NCBI GenBank assembly: GCA_017406465.1
Contig: JAFQYM010000021.1
Span: forward strand, 1-63,405
DNA: 63,405 nt
Source: Kiritimatiellia bacterium
GTDB taxonomy: Bacteria; Verrucomicrobiota; Kiritimatiellia; RFP12; UBA1067
Reading direction: 5' to 3'
Part shown: positions 9,450 through 18,183 of the stretch, piece after piece
Layout of the letters: every line of letters starts with the position of its first letter
How positions within the stretch are numbered: position 1 is the stretch's first letter
Notes under the pieces: generated by a model
Seen by the model: the letters and a program-made list of their open reading frames with translations, nothing else
The model's database searches: none
What the model was told of the DNA's origin: nothing
Program-made: the position numbers and the translations under genes

Positions 9450-9578
9450 AAAACAACATTGACAACAAATAAAAACAACTTCTTTTGCGGCGGGCAACAC
9501 GCCCGCCAGTTCAAGAGCGCCGCGAGGTTTCGCGGCGAGAAAGAGGATGTTGTTTTTACAGGTTGTTTTTGTTGTTTT
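9450..9578. repeat. Nested inverted-repeat element upstream of parA
   Basis: Two ~30-base AAC-rich arms face each other: 9450-9479, and 9549-9578 as its imperfect reverse complement. They enclose two strong GC hairpins, GGCGGGC-AACAC-GCCCGCC at 9489-9507 and GCCGCGA-GGTT-TCGCGGC at 9519-9536. The overall fold would be a three-way, cloverleaf-like structure. It fills the whole gap between the hypothetical gene and parA. It could be a MITE-like insertion, a terminator cluster or a regulatory leader. Confidence 0.7.
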
Positions 9579-9590
9579 AAATAGAACTTA

Positions 9591-10430
9591 ATGGAGAAGG
9601 ATATGGAAAGAAGAACGAAGATAATTGCGATCGCGAACCAGAAGGGCGGTGTCGGCAAGACGACGACAGTCGTCAATCTCGCGGCGGCACTTTCGGCTCG
9701 CAAGCGCACTGTGCTCGTCGTCGACCTCGATCCGCAGGCGCATGCGACGCTTGGCCTCGGGCTTGAGAAGTGCCCTGGCGTCTCGCTCTATCCTGTTCTT
9801 CTCGGCGAGAAGCAGATAGCCGACGTCATCCAGCCCACAAAGTGGAGTTGCCTTAACGTCATTCCCTCCGAGGTCGATCTCGCTGGCGCGGAGCTTGAGC
9901 TTTCAATGCGCGAAGACCGGCTTGAGATCATCAGAAACGCCCTTGCGCCTGTGAAGGAGTCCGGTGCGTTCGACTACATCATCCTCGACTGCCCGCCGTC
10001 TCTCGGAATCGTGATGACGAGCTCGCTCGTCGCGTCCGACGGCGTTCTTATCCCGATTCAGGCCGAGTTCCTCGCGATGGACGGCCTTGCCCTCATTACG
10101 GGCTCGATAGAGCGAATCCGCTCTGCCGCGAATCCCGCGCTCGAACTCAACGGCATTGTCTTCACGATGGTGAATTCCGTCGCCAAGCTGACGCAGGACG
10201 TCATTAACGAAGTGAGGGGGCATTTCGGCGACAAGGTCTACGAGACTCTCATTCCCCGCAACGTTCGCGTCTCCGAGGCGCCGTCGATGGGAACGCCCGT
10301 CGTATTCCTCGATCCGCGCTCCAAGGGCGCAGAGGCATACAAGGCATTTGCCTGGGAATTCATGGCGAAGAACCCGACGCGCTTTGACGCACCGCCTGCA
10401 TCGGTAGCGCCGGCAGTCCCTGCACAATGA
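9591..10430 (+). CDS. parA: ParA/Soj-family partition ATPase
   Basis: A deviant Walker-A ATPase of the ParA/Soj type (279 residues). The P-loop is ANQKGGVGKTTTVVNLAAAL, Walker A' is VDLDPQAHATLGLG, and motif DCPPSLGIVMTSSL follows. Such proteins move or position DNA-ParB complexes or other cargoes using the nucleoid. There is no parB beside it and no parS-like palindrome was seen, so it may be the chromosomal ParA separated from parB or an orphan positioning ATPase. The C-terminal ~15 residues are Pro/Ala rich. An alternative start at 9603 (MERRTK) is possible. The stop overlaps the GT2 start (ATGA). Confidence 0.85.
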   Translation: MEKDMERRTKIIAIANQKGGVGKTTTVVNLAAALSARKRTVLVVDLDPQAHATLGLGLEKCPGVSLYPVLLGEKQIADVIQPTKWSCLNVIPSEVDLAGAELELSMREDRLEIIRNALAPVKESGAFDYIILDCPPSLGIVMTSSLVASDGVLIPIQAEFLAMDGLALITGSIERIRSAANPALELNGIVFTMVNSVAKLTQDVINEVRGHFGDKVYETLIPRNVRVSEAPSMGTPVVFLDPRSKGAEAYKAFAWEFMAKNPTRFDAPPASVAPAVPAQ

Positions 10431-11245
10431 CGCTTTCCGTCGTCATAACGACGCGGAACGAATCCGCGAACATCGCGAACTGCATTCACGCGTTCGACGG
10501 CTTTCGCGGCGATGTCGAGGTGATCGTCGTCGACAACGGCTCTACAGACGACACAAAGGAAATTGCCGCGTCGCTTGGCGCGAGGGTCTTGGACAAGGGT
10601 CCAGAGCGTAGCGCCCAGCGAAATCTCGGCTGGCGCACTGCTGTTGCGCCGTGGGTCGTGATACTCGACGCAGATATGATCCTGCCGCACGAGACGATAG
10701 AGGAAATGCTTGCCTGCGCTTCGCGCGGCGATGGAATCGCCGCCTACTGGATTCCCGAGGTCCGCACTGGCAATGGGATACGCGTCAAGGCGCGCAATTT
10801 CGAACGATCCTTCTACGACGGTACTTGCATAGACGCGCTTCGGCTTTTCTCGAAGGAAATCCTTGAAAAGACAGGTGGCTACGACGAGAACCTGATAGCG
10901 GGCCCGGAGGACTGGGAACTTGATATCCGCGTCCTTGAGACTGGCTCGAAGTGCGAAGTTCTCAAGAACCATCTGATACACAACGAGAAGCGCCTGACGC
11001 TCAAGAAGATGCTTGAGAAGAAGGCATACTACACCAAGAGTTTTGCCGCATATCAGGCGAAGTGGAAGGGCCATCCCGCGGTAAAGAGGCAGTTCTCGCC
11101 GTGGTACCGCTTCGTCGGAGTGTTTGTCGAGAAGGGGAAGTGGAAGCGTCTTCTTCGCCACCCCATTCTCGCGGCAGTTATGTATTTCGAGCGCATCGCC
11201 GTAGGGGTCGTCTATCTAAAGAACAAAGGAGCTGCGAGCGAGTGA
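10427..11245 (+). CDS. Family 2 glycosyltransferase
   Basis: A GT-A fold glycosyltransferase of 272 residues. It begins with the classic LSVVITTRNESANI strand and has VIVVDNGSTDDT for nucleotide-sugar binding, the DXD-like metal motif ILDADM, and the acceptor/catalytic GPEDWELDIRV (ED) motif. It transfers sugar from an NDP-sugar to a lipid, glycan or protein acceptor on the cytoplasmic side of the membrane. A hydrophobic stretch near the C-terminus (HPILAAVMYFERIAVGVVYL) may associate with the membrane. It overlaps parA by 4 bases. Donor and acceptor cannot be assigned, but EPS or lipid-linked glycan synthesis is likely. Confidence 0.85.
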   Translation: MTLSVVITTRNESANIANCIHAFDGFRGDVEVIVVDNGSTDDTKEIAASLGARVLDKGPERSAQRNLGWRTAVAPWVVILDADMILPHETIEEMLACASRGDGIAAYWIPEVRTGNGIRVKARNFERSFYDGTCIDALRLFSKEILEKTGGYDENLIAGPEDWELDIRVLETGSKCEVLKNHLIHNEKRLTLKKMLEKKAYYTKSFAAYQAKWKGHPAVKRQFSPWYRFVGVFVEKGKWKRLLRHPILAAVMYFERIAVGVVYLKNKGAASE

Positions 11246-11413
11246 GCGAAGCGGAACGAACGTAGCAGCGACCACCTTATGGCTGACGGAACATACGAAC
11301 GGCGAGGCCCGCGCGAAGCGGAGTTAAAGCGTTTTCAGCGCCTCATTGACGAGCAGCGCGGCAAGGTTGCTCCAAGACCTGACGGCCAGCGCCCAAGCTG
11401 CACGGCCAAGCTC

Positions 11414-13579
11414 ATGTCTGCACGAGTCGTTTCCTGTGTGATGGTGTTGGGAGGCGTCTTCTTCGCCTCCTCTTTGTTTGCTGCTCGGTTCGAGGCTGCC
11501 GAGCCGATTTGGACGACGGCGGAGAAAAGTGAGATCAACTCGACCATTGCCTTCACGACGCATTTCGATTGGGACGGCAAGTCACCTCTTAAGCTCCGGC
11601 TCGCGGGCTGCTCGATATTCAAGGTCTTCGTGAACGGCGAATTCTCCGCATACGGCCCGGCGCGAGGTCCACACGGATGGTTCAGAATGGACGAGTGGGA
11701 CCTTTCGCACGTCGCGCGAAAGGGCGACAACCGGTTGAGCATCGTCGGCGTCGCCTACAACACGACAACTTATTACATCGTCGAGCATGAGCCGTTTCTG
11801 CAGGCCGAAGTGCTCGCGAATGGCAAGGTCGTGCGGGCTACTGGCGACGAAAAGTGGGACGCGAATCTCACTGAGCGCGTCCGCAAGACCCAGCGCTACA
11901 GCCTCCAGCGCGCGCAGAGCGAAGTCTACGAGGTGCCAGGACAGCTCCAGTGGGAGTCGTGGAAACGCGATGGATCAAAGCTCAAGTCGCTCGTCGTCAC
12001 CAATGCTCCGTCGGTGAAGATGCTCGAGCGCGGGGCGCCTTATCCGAAGTTCGAGATCGACGGCACCTATCGCCCGACCGATGTCCTCGTGGTCAGCCTG
12101 CGGACAGGCGATCTCGGCGAGTTGCCGCATCTATGGGACGAGAAGTCGAGCTTCCTTGGGCGCACTTATCCGACCGCAGAGTTGAAGTCCACCCCGTCGG
12201 TCGACTGGTGGAAGCGGTTGATTGAACCGAAGGCGAAATTGGAAGGCGAAGTGCCGAAGGTCAATGCGACGCAGGGTGTCCGCTACGAGGGCGCGATCAA
12301 CGACACTGGTTTTCTTCGCCTCAAGGTGAAGGTAGCGAAGCCGGGTCGCTTGCTCGTCGGGTTTGACGAAATACTTGTTGGCGGCAAGCTTGATTTCCTT
12401 GGCCGCTTCGGATGCAACAACGTCATTCTGTGGGACGTGAAGGAACCGGGCGAGTACGATTTCGAGTCGTTCGAGCCCTACACCTTCAAGTTCGCCGAGG
12501 TGATCATGCTGGAAGGGGAGGCGACTGTCGAGAAGCTGGAGCTGCGGACCTACAAAAACCCGAACGCGACGCGGGAGTGTGCGCTGAAGGACCCGGCGGA
12601 CCGCAAGATATTCGAGGCGGCCCGCGAGACATTTGCGCAGAACGCGGTCGACGTGTTCACGGACTGCCCAAGCCGCGAGCGCGCGGGATGGCTCTGCGAC
12701 AGCTGCTTTACCGGCCCTGCTGAGCATTTCTTCACGGGGAGGAACGAGATCGAGCGCACGTTCCTTCGCAACTTCGCGCTTGCCGAGAAGTTTCCGCATA
12801 TTCCCGAGGGGATGGTGCCGATGTGCTATCCGGGCGACCACATCAACAAGAACTACATCCCGAACTGGTCGATGTGGTTTATTCTCGAGCTTGCGAACTA
12901 TTTCGAGCGGACTGGCGATCGTGAGACCGTCGATCTGCTTCGTCCTCGCGTGGAAGGACTTCTCAAGTTTTACGCGCAGTACTTGAATGCAGATGGCGCG
13001 CTTGAGAACCTTCCGGGCTGGGTGTTCGTGGAGTGGAGCCACGCCAACGAGATAAAATTGGTCAAGGACGGAGTGAACTGGCCATCGAACATGACATACG
13101 CGGATGTCCTCGTGAAAGTGGCGCGACTTTACAACCGTCCCGAGCTCGCTGAACAGTCGGAGAAGCTAAAGACGCTTATTCGGAACCGTTCGTATGATGG
13201 CGTCTGGTTCCGGGACAACGCGAAGCAGCCCGATGTGACGGAGACCTGCCAGTATTATGCGTTCTTCCACGGCATCGCCACGCCGAAGACGCATCCCGAG
13301 CTGTGGAAGCGTTTGACGGACGAGTTCGGGCCGGAGCGCCAGGCGAAGGGGCTCTACAAGGAGGTGTGGCCGTCAAATGCATTTATTGGGAATCTGATGC
13401 GGCTACTTGTCCTGAAGCGCGAGGGCCGTGACGCGCAGGTTGCCCGGGAGATTCGCGGCTACTATCTCAAGATGGCGGAGACTACTGGGACGCTGTGGGA
13501 ATACGACCGCCCTGAGGCAAGTTGCAATCATGGATTCGCATCCTACTTGGCAATTCTCCTTGAAGAGACGAATAAATAG
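11414..13579 (+). CDS. Secreted GH78-like alpha-L-rhamnosidase family glycosidase
   Basis: A (alpha/alpha)6-barrel glycosidase of about 721 residues. The start at 11414 gives a signal peptide (MSARVVSCVMVLGGVFFASSLFAA). A longer frame from 11279 would prefix 45 basic residues and seems unlikely. N-terminal beta-sandwich domains (VFVNGEFSAYGPARG, VGFDEILVGGK) precede the catalytic domain. That domain carries the family signature DCPSRERAGWLCDS, whose acidic residues correspond to the GH78 acid region, then NWSMWFILELANYF and LPGWVFVEWS. GH78 enzymes release alpha-L-rhamnose from plant or bacterial glycans, in the periplasm or outside. Its position next to a regulator and two mannosidases suggests a glycan-use locus. 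Related six-hairpin families are not excluded. Confidence 0.75.
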   Translation: MSARVVSCVMVLGGVFFASSLFAARFEAAEPIWTTAEKSEINSTIAFTTHFDWDGKSPLKLRLAGCSIFKVFVNGEFSAYGPARGPHGWFRMDEWDLSHVARKGDNRLSIVGVAYNTTTYYIVEHEPFLQAEVLANGKVVRATGDEKWDANLTERVRKTQRYSLQRAQSEVYEVPGQLQWESWKRDGSKLKSLVVTNAPSVKMLERGAPYPKFEIDGTYRPTDVLVVSLRTGDLGELPHLWDEKSSFLGRTYPTAELKSTPSVDWWKRLIEPKAKLEGEVPKVNATQGVRYEGAINDTGFLRLKVKVAKPGRLLVGFDEILVGGKLDFLGRFGCNNVILWDVKEPGEYDFESFEPYTFKFAEVIMLEGEATVEKLELRTYKNPNATRECALKDPADRKIFEAARETFAQNAVDVFTDCPSRERAGWLCDSCFTGPAEHFFTGRNEIERTFLRNFALAEKFPHIPEGMVPMCYPGDHINKNYIPNWSMWFILELANYFERTGDRETVDLLRPRVEGLLKFYAQYLNADGALENLPGWVFVEWSHANEIKLVKDGVNWPSNMTYADVLVKVARLYNRPELAEQSEKLKTLIRNRSYDGVWFRDNAKQPDVTETCQYYAFFHGIATPKTHPELWKRLTDEFGPERQAKGLYKEVWPSNAFIGNLMRLLVLKREGRDAQVAREIRGYYLKMAETTGTLWEYDRPEASCNHGFASYLAILLEETNK

Positions 13580-13596
13580 ATTCTCTGGCGGTTAGC

Positions 13597-13672
13597 GGCG
13601 GCCGAAGGCTCCTCCTCGCGGAACCTCGGCGAATACGCCGTATCCGCTCGCTCGGACCTTCGCTCCACCGCC
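13597..13672 (+). repeat. 76-bp interspersed palindromic repeat, copy A
   Basis: The first of three copies; the others are at 59438-59513 (opposite strand) and 62921-62996. It has nested stems: outer GGCGG/CCGCC, middle CGAAGG/CCTTCG, then GCGGA/TCCGC and inner CGGCG-AATA-CGCCG. It lies 17 bases after the GH78-like stop, between convergent genes. Confidence 0.9.
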
Positions 13673-13766
13673 AATTTTGGATAGCGACGTGATGCGTCTA
13701 TTTCGTCAGAGTGTTCGTCTAGAAAGGGAAGAAGCCGGTGGCGGCAATCAGGTCGCTGAGATTTGG

Positions 13767-14945
13767 CTACCGCCGCCAGCGATTGCGCCAGGTGGCGGGC
13801 GTCTCGCCGTAGGCGGAACGGAACGTGTTGACGAAGTGCGGCGCATGGCTGAATCCGCATGTTGTGGCGATCTTCTCAATCGTGAAGTCCGTCGTGCGCA
13901 GCAGCGAGGCCGCCGTCTTCAGGCGAAGCGCCTTCATCTCCGCTGCGGGCGTAGTGGAGAGTTTCCAGCGGAACAGCCTGTCAAGCTTGCGATCTGACAT
14001 CTTGAGGTCTTCCGCCAGTTCCCTGACACCGTATGCCTCGCCAATGTGGTCGTGCATGGCGGCGAACGCCGCGCGCAGAACAGGGTTGCCGCCGGTCACC
14101 GTTCCCGTCGTGTCGCGCTCCGACACGCCGAGCGGCTCGATGAACGTTGGCGTCGCGGGGATGAACGTCCCGGACATTGCCCTGTCGAGCGTTTCGCACG
14201 CCTTCAGCGCGGCAGACCGGTAGTCTGGATTGATGCTCGACATCGGAATCTGCTGGTTCTCGCACATGACGGGATTGTCGTTCGAGCCGAGGATGCCGAA
14301 TCCGTCTGGTATCGACTCTCCGGCCGCGATGGCAGAGTCCAGCAGCCGCGCGGCCAGGGAATCGCTGAAGCACCATACGCCGAGAGGCCGTTCCGCCTTT
14401 GCGAAGCAGCGCCTGAATATGATGCCGTCGGACTTCGGGTCGTATGATCTGCCTTCCTCCACCATCTCATCCCTCACCAACCACGGCACTTTGCCCGAAT
14501 GGCCGAGGGCCCTGAGTTCGCGGACGAACGCCTTGTAGGCGATAGAGGAGGATTTTAGCCGTTCGCTCGAATAGTATATGAAGTGGGCGTAGCCGTTGCC
14601 GTGCAGGCACCCGGCGGCGAGTTGGGCAAGGCGCTCGTATGCGACGAGTACTCGCGGCAGCCTGTGTCGGGGGAGCGCGTATGAAAGGCCGACGCAGGGC
14701 GTTGCGCGGCGGGAGAGCCGCTTCGCGAAGTTCATCTGCTCCCTCGACCGGGAGAACGACACGAGCGCGCCGTCTCCTTCCCACATGATCGGCGCGATCC
14801 CGTCGTTCGGGATGGTGAGACGCCAGTTGTGTTCTGCCGCGTATTTCGCCACGTGGTCGAGGAACTTGCGCTGGTTGGCCATCATGAGTACGTGTCGACG
14901 CCGTGGCGTCGAGTCGTTTTCTCGTGCTGTGACTGGATTCGGCAT
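13767..14945 (-). CDS. XylR-type AraC-family transcriptional regulator
   Basis: This 392-residue regulator has an N-terminal periplasmic-binding-protein-like (LacI-type) sensor. Visible segments are WEGDGALVSF, CVGLSYALPRHRLPRV, HFIYYSSERL, GVWCFSDSLAARLLDSA and GFGILGSNDNPVMCE. A C-terminal AraC double helix-turn-helix follows, from DHIGEAYGVRELAEDL to IATTCGFSHAPHFVNTFRSAYGETPATWR. This fusion is the E. coli XylR layout, where a sugar binds the sensor. The gene is divergent from the first GH92 gene, with a shared 145-base promoter region. It probably controls the two GH92 transcripts through the TGCAA direct repeats nearby. The ligand is probably a mannose-related sugar (inference). Its own -10 (TATACT) is at 14984-14979. 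Confidence 0.88.
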   Translation of the reverse strand: MPNPVTARENDSTPRRRHVLMMANQRKFLDHVAKYAAEHNWRLTIPNDGIAPIMWEGDGALVSFSRSREQMNFAKRLSRRATPCVGLSYALPRHRLPRVLVAYERLAQLAAGCLHGNGYAHFIYYSSERLKSSSIAYKAFVRELRALGHSGKVPWLVRDEMVEEGRSYDPKSDGIIFRRCFAKAERPLGVWCFSDSLAARLLDSAIAAGESIPDGFGILGSNDNPVMCENQQIPMSSINPDYRSAALKACETLDRAMSGTFIPATPTFIEPLGVSERDTTGTVTGGNPVLRAAFAAMHDHIGEAYGVRELAEDLKMSDRKLDRLFRWKLSTTPAAEMKALRLKTAASLLRTTDFTIEKIATTCGFSHAPHFVNTFRSAYGETPATWRNRWRR

Positions 14946-15027
14946 TGGTGGTTTTGCGGTTGGGTGGGAACGGGGTAAAGTATATCAGACGGCTTTCGTC
15001 AGGTCAAGGCGTCGCTTGTCGGGTTTT

Positions 15028-15083
15028 TGCAAGCCATGGTCGTAAATATGCAATTGTTGTCGCCACCAGCAATTTGATAAAAT
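15028..15083 (+). promoter_or_regulatory. Candidate XylR-type operator and promoter of the first GH92 gene
   Basis: TGCAA occurs at 15028-15032 and again at 15049-15053, exactly 21 bases (two helical turns) apart. The second half-site abuts the -35 (TTGTTG, 15054-15059), followed by an 18-base spacer and -10 TAAAAT (15078-15083). The spacing and -35-adjacent position match AraC-type activator sites. The same arrangement recurs at 17358-17412. Confidence 0.6.
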
Positions 15084-15089
15084 CAATGC

Positions 15090-17333
15090 ATGAAGAACAT
15101 GAATGCCATACGGATTGCCGCAGTCGCGGGGCTGGTGGTCGCGCCAGAGCTCGCCCGCGCGAAATGGGTGCGCCCGGAAATTGGAACAGGCGGCGACGGC
15201 CATACGTTCCCCGGCGCGACCTATCCCTTCGGGCTTGTCCAGCCATCCCCCGACACCGGCCGCACCGGCTATCGCTACTGCGCCGGCTACCGCTGGGAGG
15301 ACGACAGGATATTCGGCTTTTCTCAGACGCACCTGAGCGGCACGGGATGCGGCGATCTCGGCGACCTGCGCCTTATGCCGTTCGCCGGAGCTCCGTCCGC
15401 AGACGCCTCCAGCGCGTTCCGCAAGGAGAACCAGGTCTGCGAGTGCGGCTACTACGCAGTGACGCTTGACGATCTCGGCGTCCGCGTGGAGGCGACGTGC
15501 TCGCCGCACTGCGCGATATACCGGATGTCGTATCCCAAGGGCGAGGGGTCGCTTCTCGTGGACTGCCAGTGGGGGATAGGCGGCAAGGACTATGCGAAGA
15601 CGATTCTTTCCTGCGACGCGCACCTTGACGGCGACCGCAGCATTGTCGGCACAACGCACCGCCGCCATTGGGTGACGCGCCGGTATTCTTACATCATCGA
15701 GTTCAACCATCCAGTCGTCTCATGCGAACGGCTTGAGCCGCTTTCGCCCGACGAGAAGGGGTCTCGCCTCGCGCTTCGCTTCGACCTTTCCGACGGTGCA
15801 CCGCTCATGGCCAAGGTCGGCTATTCCCTCGTGAGCCCTGACGGAGCCGAGAAAAACCTCGCTGCGGAAATCCCCGCGTTCGGCTTCGACGAAGTGCGCG
15901 CCGCCGCGGCCGCCGCGTGGGAGAGTCAGCTTGCGCGCATGGAAGTCGAAGGCTCGGACGAAGAGAAGACAAGCTTCTACTCCGCGATGTACCGCCTCTT
16001 CATCCAGCCGAACAACATCGCCGACGTCGACGGACGCTACCGGGGCGCGGACGGCGAAGTCCATGTCGCGCCATGCGGCGTCTACTACTCCACGCTCTCC
16101 CTCTGGGATACCTTCCGCGCCTATCATCCACTTGCCACGCTCATTGCGTCCGACAAGGAGGATGGTTTCGTCGAGACGATGCTCGAGCACCAAAAGGCGG
16201 CCGGGTTCATGCCAATCTGGACCCTTATGGGAAAGGACAACCAGTGCATGATCGGCACGCATTCCGTGCCCGTCGTCGTCGACTGGTTCCTGAAGACGGA
16301 GGCCATTACGCGCGACGCCGCGCCGAGCAACGCAGACGCCGCCTCCCGGCACGCGCACGACCGCGCCTTCTGGGAGGCCGCGTACGCGGCTATCAAGGAC
16401 TCCCTCACCCGTCTCCACATGGACCGAAAGCTGGAGGACTGGTCGCTCCTCGACGAATACGGATTCTTCCCTAACGACAAGGTGACGAGCGAGTCGGTCT
16501 CGCGCCTCCTCGAATGCTGTTTCGACGACTGGTGCGCGGCGAAGATGGCGGAGCGCCTTGGACACGCGGACGACGCGTCGTTTTTTCTCCGCCGCTCGCG
16601 CACGTGGCGCAGCGTTGTCGACCCGGAGACTCGTTTCGTGCGCGGGCGCGACTCCATCGGCAACTGGACGACGCCGTTCAATCCCCTGGCGCTCGGGCGC
16701 AACGCCGGCACGGGAAGCGACTTCACCGAGGGCAACGCCTGGCAGTGGACATGGCATGTCTTGCACGAGCCAGAGGCGCTTATTGAGGCGGTCGGCGGTC
16801 AAAAGGTCGCGGGCGAGCGGCTTTGCCGTCTTTTTACACTTGAGGCCGACGAGTCCGAGACGGGCACGTGCGAAGACGTTACCGGGCTGATGGGCCAGTA
16901 CTGCCACGGCAACGAGCCGAGTCACCATGTCGCCTACCTGCTCCGCTACGCCGGTTGCGCGAGGCGCCAGGCCGAACTTCTGCGGGAGGTGTTCGACAGG
17001 TTCTACGTCGCCAAGCCGGACGGCCTGTGCGGCAACGACGACTGCGGACAGATGAGCGCGTGGTATCTCTTCACTGCGATGGGGTTCTATCCACTGAACC
17101 CAGCGAGCGGCGAATACGTTCTCGGCGCGCCGCAGCTGAAGCGCGTGACGATGAAGCTTGCGGGAGGCAAGGCCTTCACTGTCGTTGCCAGGAACCTCTC
17201 GCGTGAGAACAAGTACGTGAAGGCGGTGACTCTGAACGGAAAGCCTCTTGACGGCTTCACGATTCGCCATGAAGACATACTGAAGGGCGGGGAACTCGTA
17301 TTCGACATGGAATCGGCGGGAGGCGGGAAATGA
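15090..17333 (+). CDS. Secreted GH92 alpha-mannosidase (first copy)
   Basis: A GH92 exo-alpha-mannosidase of 747 residues. These Ca-dependent enzymes trim alpha-mannose from N-glycans or mannans. The N-terminal beta-sandwich carries PEIGTGGDGHTFPGATYPFG, QPSPDTGR and FSQTHLSGTGC. The (alpha/alpha)6 domain carries the acid motif HGNEPSHH (about residue 608) and the base motif GNDDCGQMSAWY (about residue 647), both strictly conserved in the family. The N-terminus has a short signal-like hydrophobic segment (IRIAAVAGLVVAPELARA). The -10 box ends 6 bases before the ATG at 15090, so the mRNA looks leaderless; an ATG at 15099 is an alternative. It is followed by the peptidase/discoidin/GH92 operon. 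Confidence 0.9.
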   Translation: MKNMNAIRIAAVAGLVVAPELARAKWVRPEIGTGGDGHTFPGATYPFGLVQPSPDTGRTGYRYCAGYRWEDDRIFGFSQTHLSGTGCGDLGDLRLMPFAGAPSADASSAFRKENQVCECGYYAVTLDDLGVRVEATCSPHCAIYRMSYPKGEGSLLVDCQWGIGGKDYAKTILSCDAHLDGDRSIVGTTHRRHWVTRRYSYIIEFNHPVVSCERLEPLSPDEKGSRLALRFDLSDGAPLMAKVGYSLVSPDGAEKNLAAEIPAFGFDEVRAAAAAAWESQLARMEVEGSDEEKTSFYSAMYRLFIQPNNIADVDGRYRGADGEVHVAPCGVYYSTLSLWDTFRAYHPLATLIASDKEDGFVETMLEHQKAAGFMPIWTLMGKDNQCMIGTHSVPVVVDWFLKTEAITRDAAPSNADAASRHAHDRAFWEAAYAAIKDSLTRLHMDRKLEDWSLLDEYGFFPNDKVTSESVSRLLECCFDDWCAAKMAERLGHADDASFFLRRSRTWRSVVDPETRFVRGRDSIGNWTTPFNPLALGRNAGTGSDFTEGNAWQWTWHVLHEPEALIEAVGGQKVAGERLCRLFTLEADESETGTCEDVTGLMGQYCHGNEPSHHVAYLLRYAGCARRQAELLREVFDRFYVAKPDGLCGNDDCGQMSAWYLFTAMGFYPLNPASGEYVLGAPQLKRVTMKLAGGKAFTVVARNLSRENKYVKAVTLNGKPLDGFTIRHEDILKGGELVFDMESAGGGK

Positions 17334-17357
17334 CCCTTGGCCGAGTTGTCTGATTTT

Positions 17358-17412
17358 TGCAATGCCGTGTCGGAAATATGCAATTGCCGTCCATGGTGTC
17401 CTATGCTATAAT
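17358..17412 (+). promoter_or_regulatory. Second copy of the TGCAA direct-repeat operator with promoter
   Basis: TGCAA at 17358 and 17379 are again exactly 21 bases apart. -35 TTGCCG (17384-17389) follows directly, with a 17-base spacer and -10 TATAAT (17407-17412). The bases between the half-sites also partly match the copy at 15028 (both contain GGTCG/TGTCG then AAATATGCAATTG). It probably drives 17457-24541 under the divergent XylR-type regulator. Confidence 0.62.
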
Positions 17413-17456
17413 TGCAACGAACAATGTCAGTTTGTCACAAAGCAAAAGGAGTTGAA

Positions 17457-18152
17457 ATGCACAAGAAACTGGTAGCGACGTGGGTTCTGCTCCTGGCGTT
17501 GGTTTGTCATGCTGCGCCCCCGAAGCCAATGGTGACATTCACAGTCGACGCGTTGAAGGCGCCGGAGAAAAAGGAGTGGGCCGAGAAGGAACTGAAGCCC
17601 GCCTTGGAGGGGTATGCCAAGAACGTCATCGAGCTTCTCGACGGCAAGGGGACGAAGTGGACGCGCGGCGACATTCCCCTGATCCTCGAGACGAAGGATG
17701 GCGTCGCGTGGGCGAGCGGCGACAAGATCTACCTGTCGCTGAAGTTCGTGGAGAGGAACCCCAAGGAAGTGAAGGGTGCGCTGGTCCACGAGTTCGCGCA
17801 CGTCATCCAGGACTACCGTCCCGCGCCGGGCCGCGCCGAGCCGTACGCCAGGGCGCCTGGATGGCTCGTGGAGGGAATAGCGGACTGGGTGCGCTGGGTC
17901 AACTACGAGGGGAAGGCGGGCGCGAAGTCGGTGGACGACATGGCGCGTGGGGACCCCAGGCACGACGCATCCTACAGGGTGTCGGCCTCGTTCCTCGCAT
18001 TCGTATCGAGGAAGTACGACCGAAACTTCGTGATGAAGCTCAACAAGATCTGCCGCGAGGGCAAGTACGACGAGGAGGTCTGGAAGAAGCTGACCAAAAA
18101 GACTCGCGAACAACTCGCGGAGGAATGGAAGCGCTGGTTGCAAAAGAAGTAA
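17457..18152 (+). CDS. Basic secretory protein (BSP)-family metallopeptidase
   Basis: A secreted zinc-peptidase-like protein of 231 residues, with signal peptide MHKKLVATWVLLLALVCHA. The HEFAHVIQDY motif (about residue 112) is an HExxH zincin site. PGWLVEGIADWVRW (about residue 133) supplies the third ligand region (EGxAD), as in the plant/bacterial BSP family. ATG 17457 is chosen because AAAAGGAG precedes it at a normal distance and because the signal peptide starts there. A frame beginning at 17412 would start inside the -10 box. It is first in an operon with the discoidin protein and GH92. A role in attacking the protein part of mannosylated glycoproteins is plausible but inferred. Confidence 0.8.
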   Translation: MHKKLVATWVLLLALVCHAAPPKPMVTFTVDALKAPEKKEWAEKELKPALEGYAKNVIELLDGKGTKWTRGDIPLILETKDGVAWASGDKIYLSLKFVERNPKEVKGALVHEFAHVIQDYRPAPGRAEPYARAPGWLVEGIADWVRWVNYEGKAGAKSVDDMARGDPRHDASYRVSASFLAFVSRKYDRNFVMKLNKICREGKYDEEVWKKLTKKTREQLAEEWKRWLQKK

Positions 18153-18183
18153 TATTCAAACTGCAAAACGAAAGGTCACAACA

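Noticed and set aside
9442..9590. parS centromere for ParA
   Set aside because: No TGTTTCACGTGAAACA-like palindrome is present; the palindromes there have other sequences.
11279..11413. 45-residue N-terminal extension of the GH78-like enzyme
   Set aside because: The extension is basic and non-hydrophobic and would bury the signal peptide that begins at 11414.
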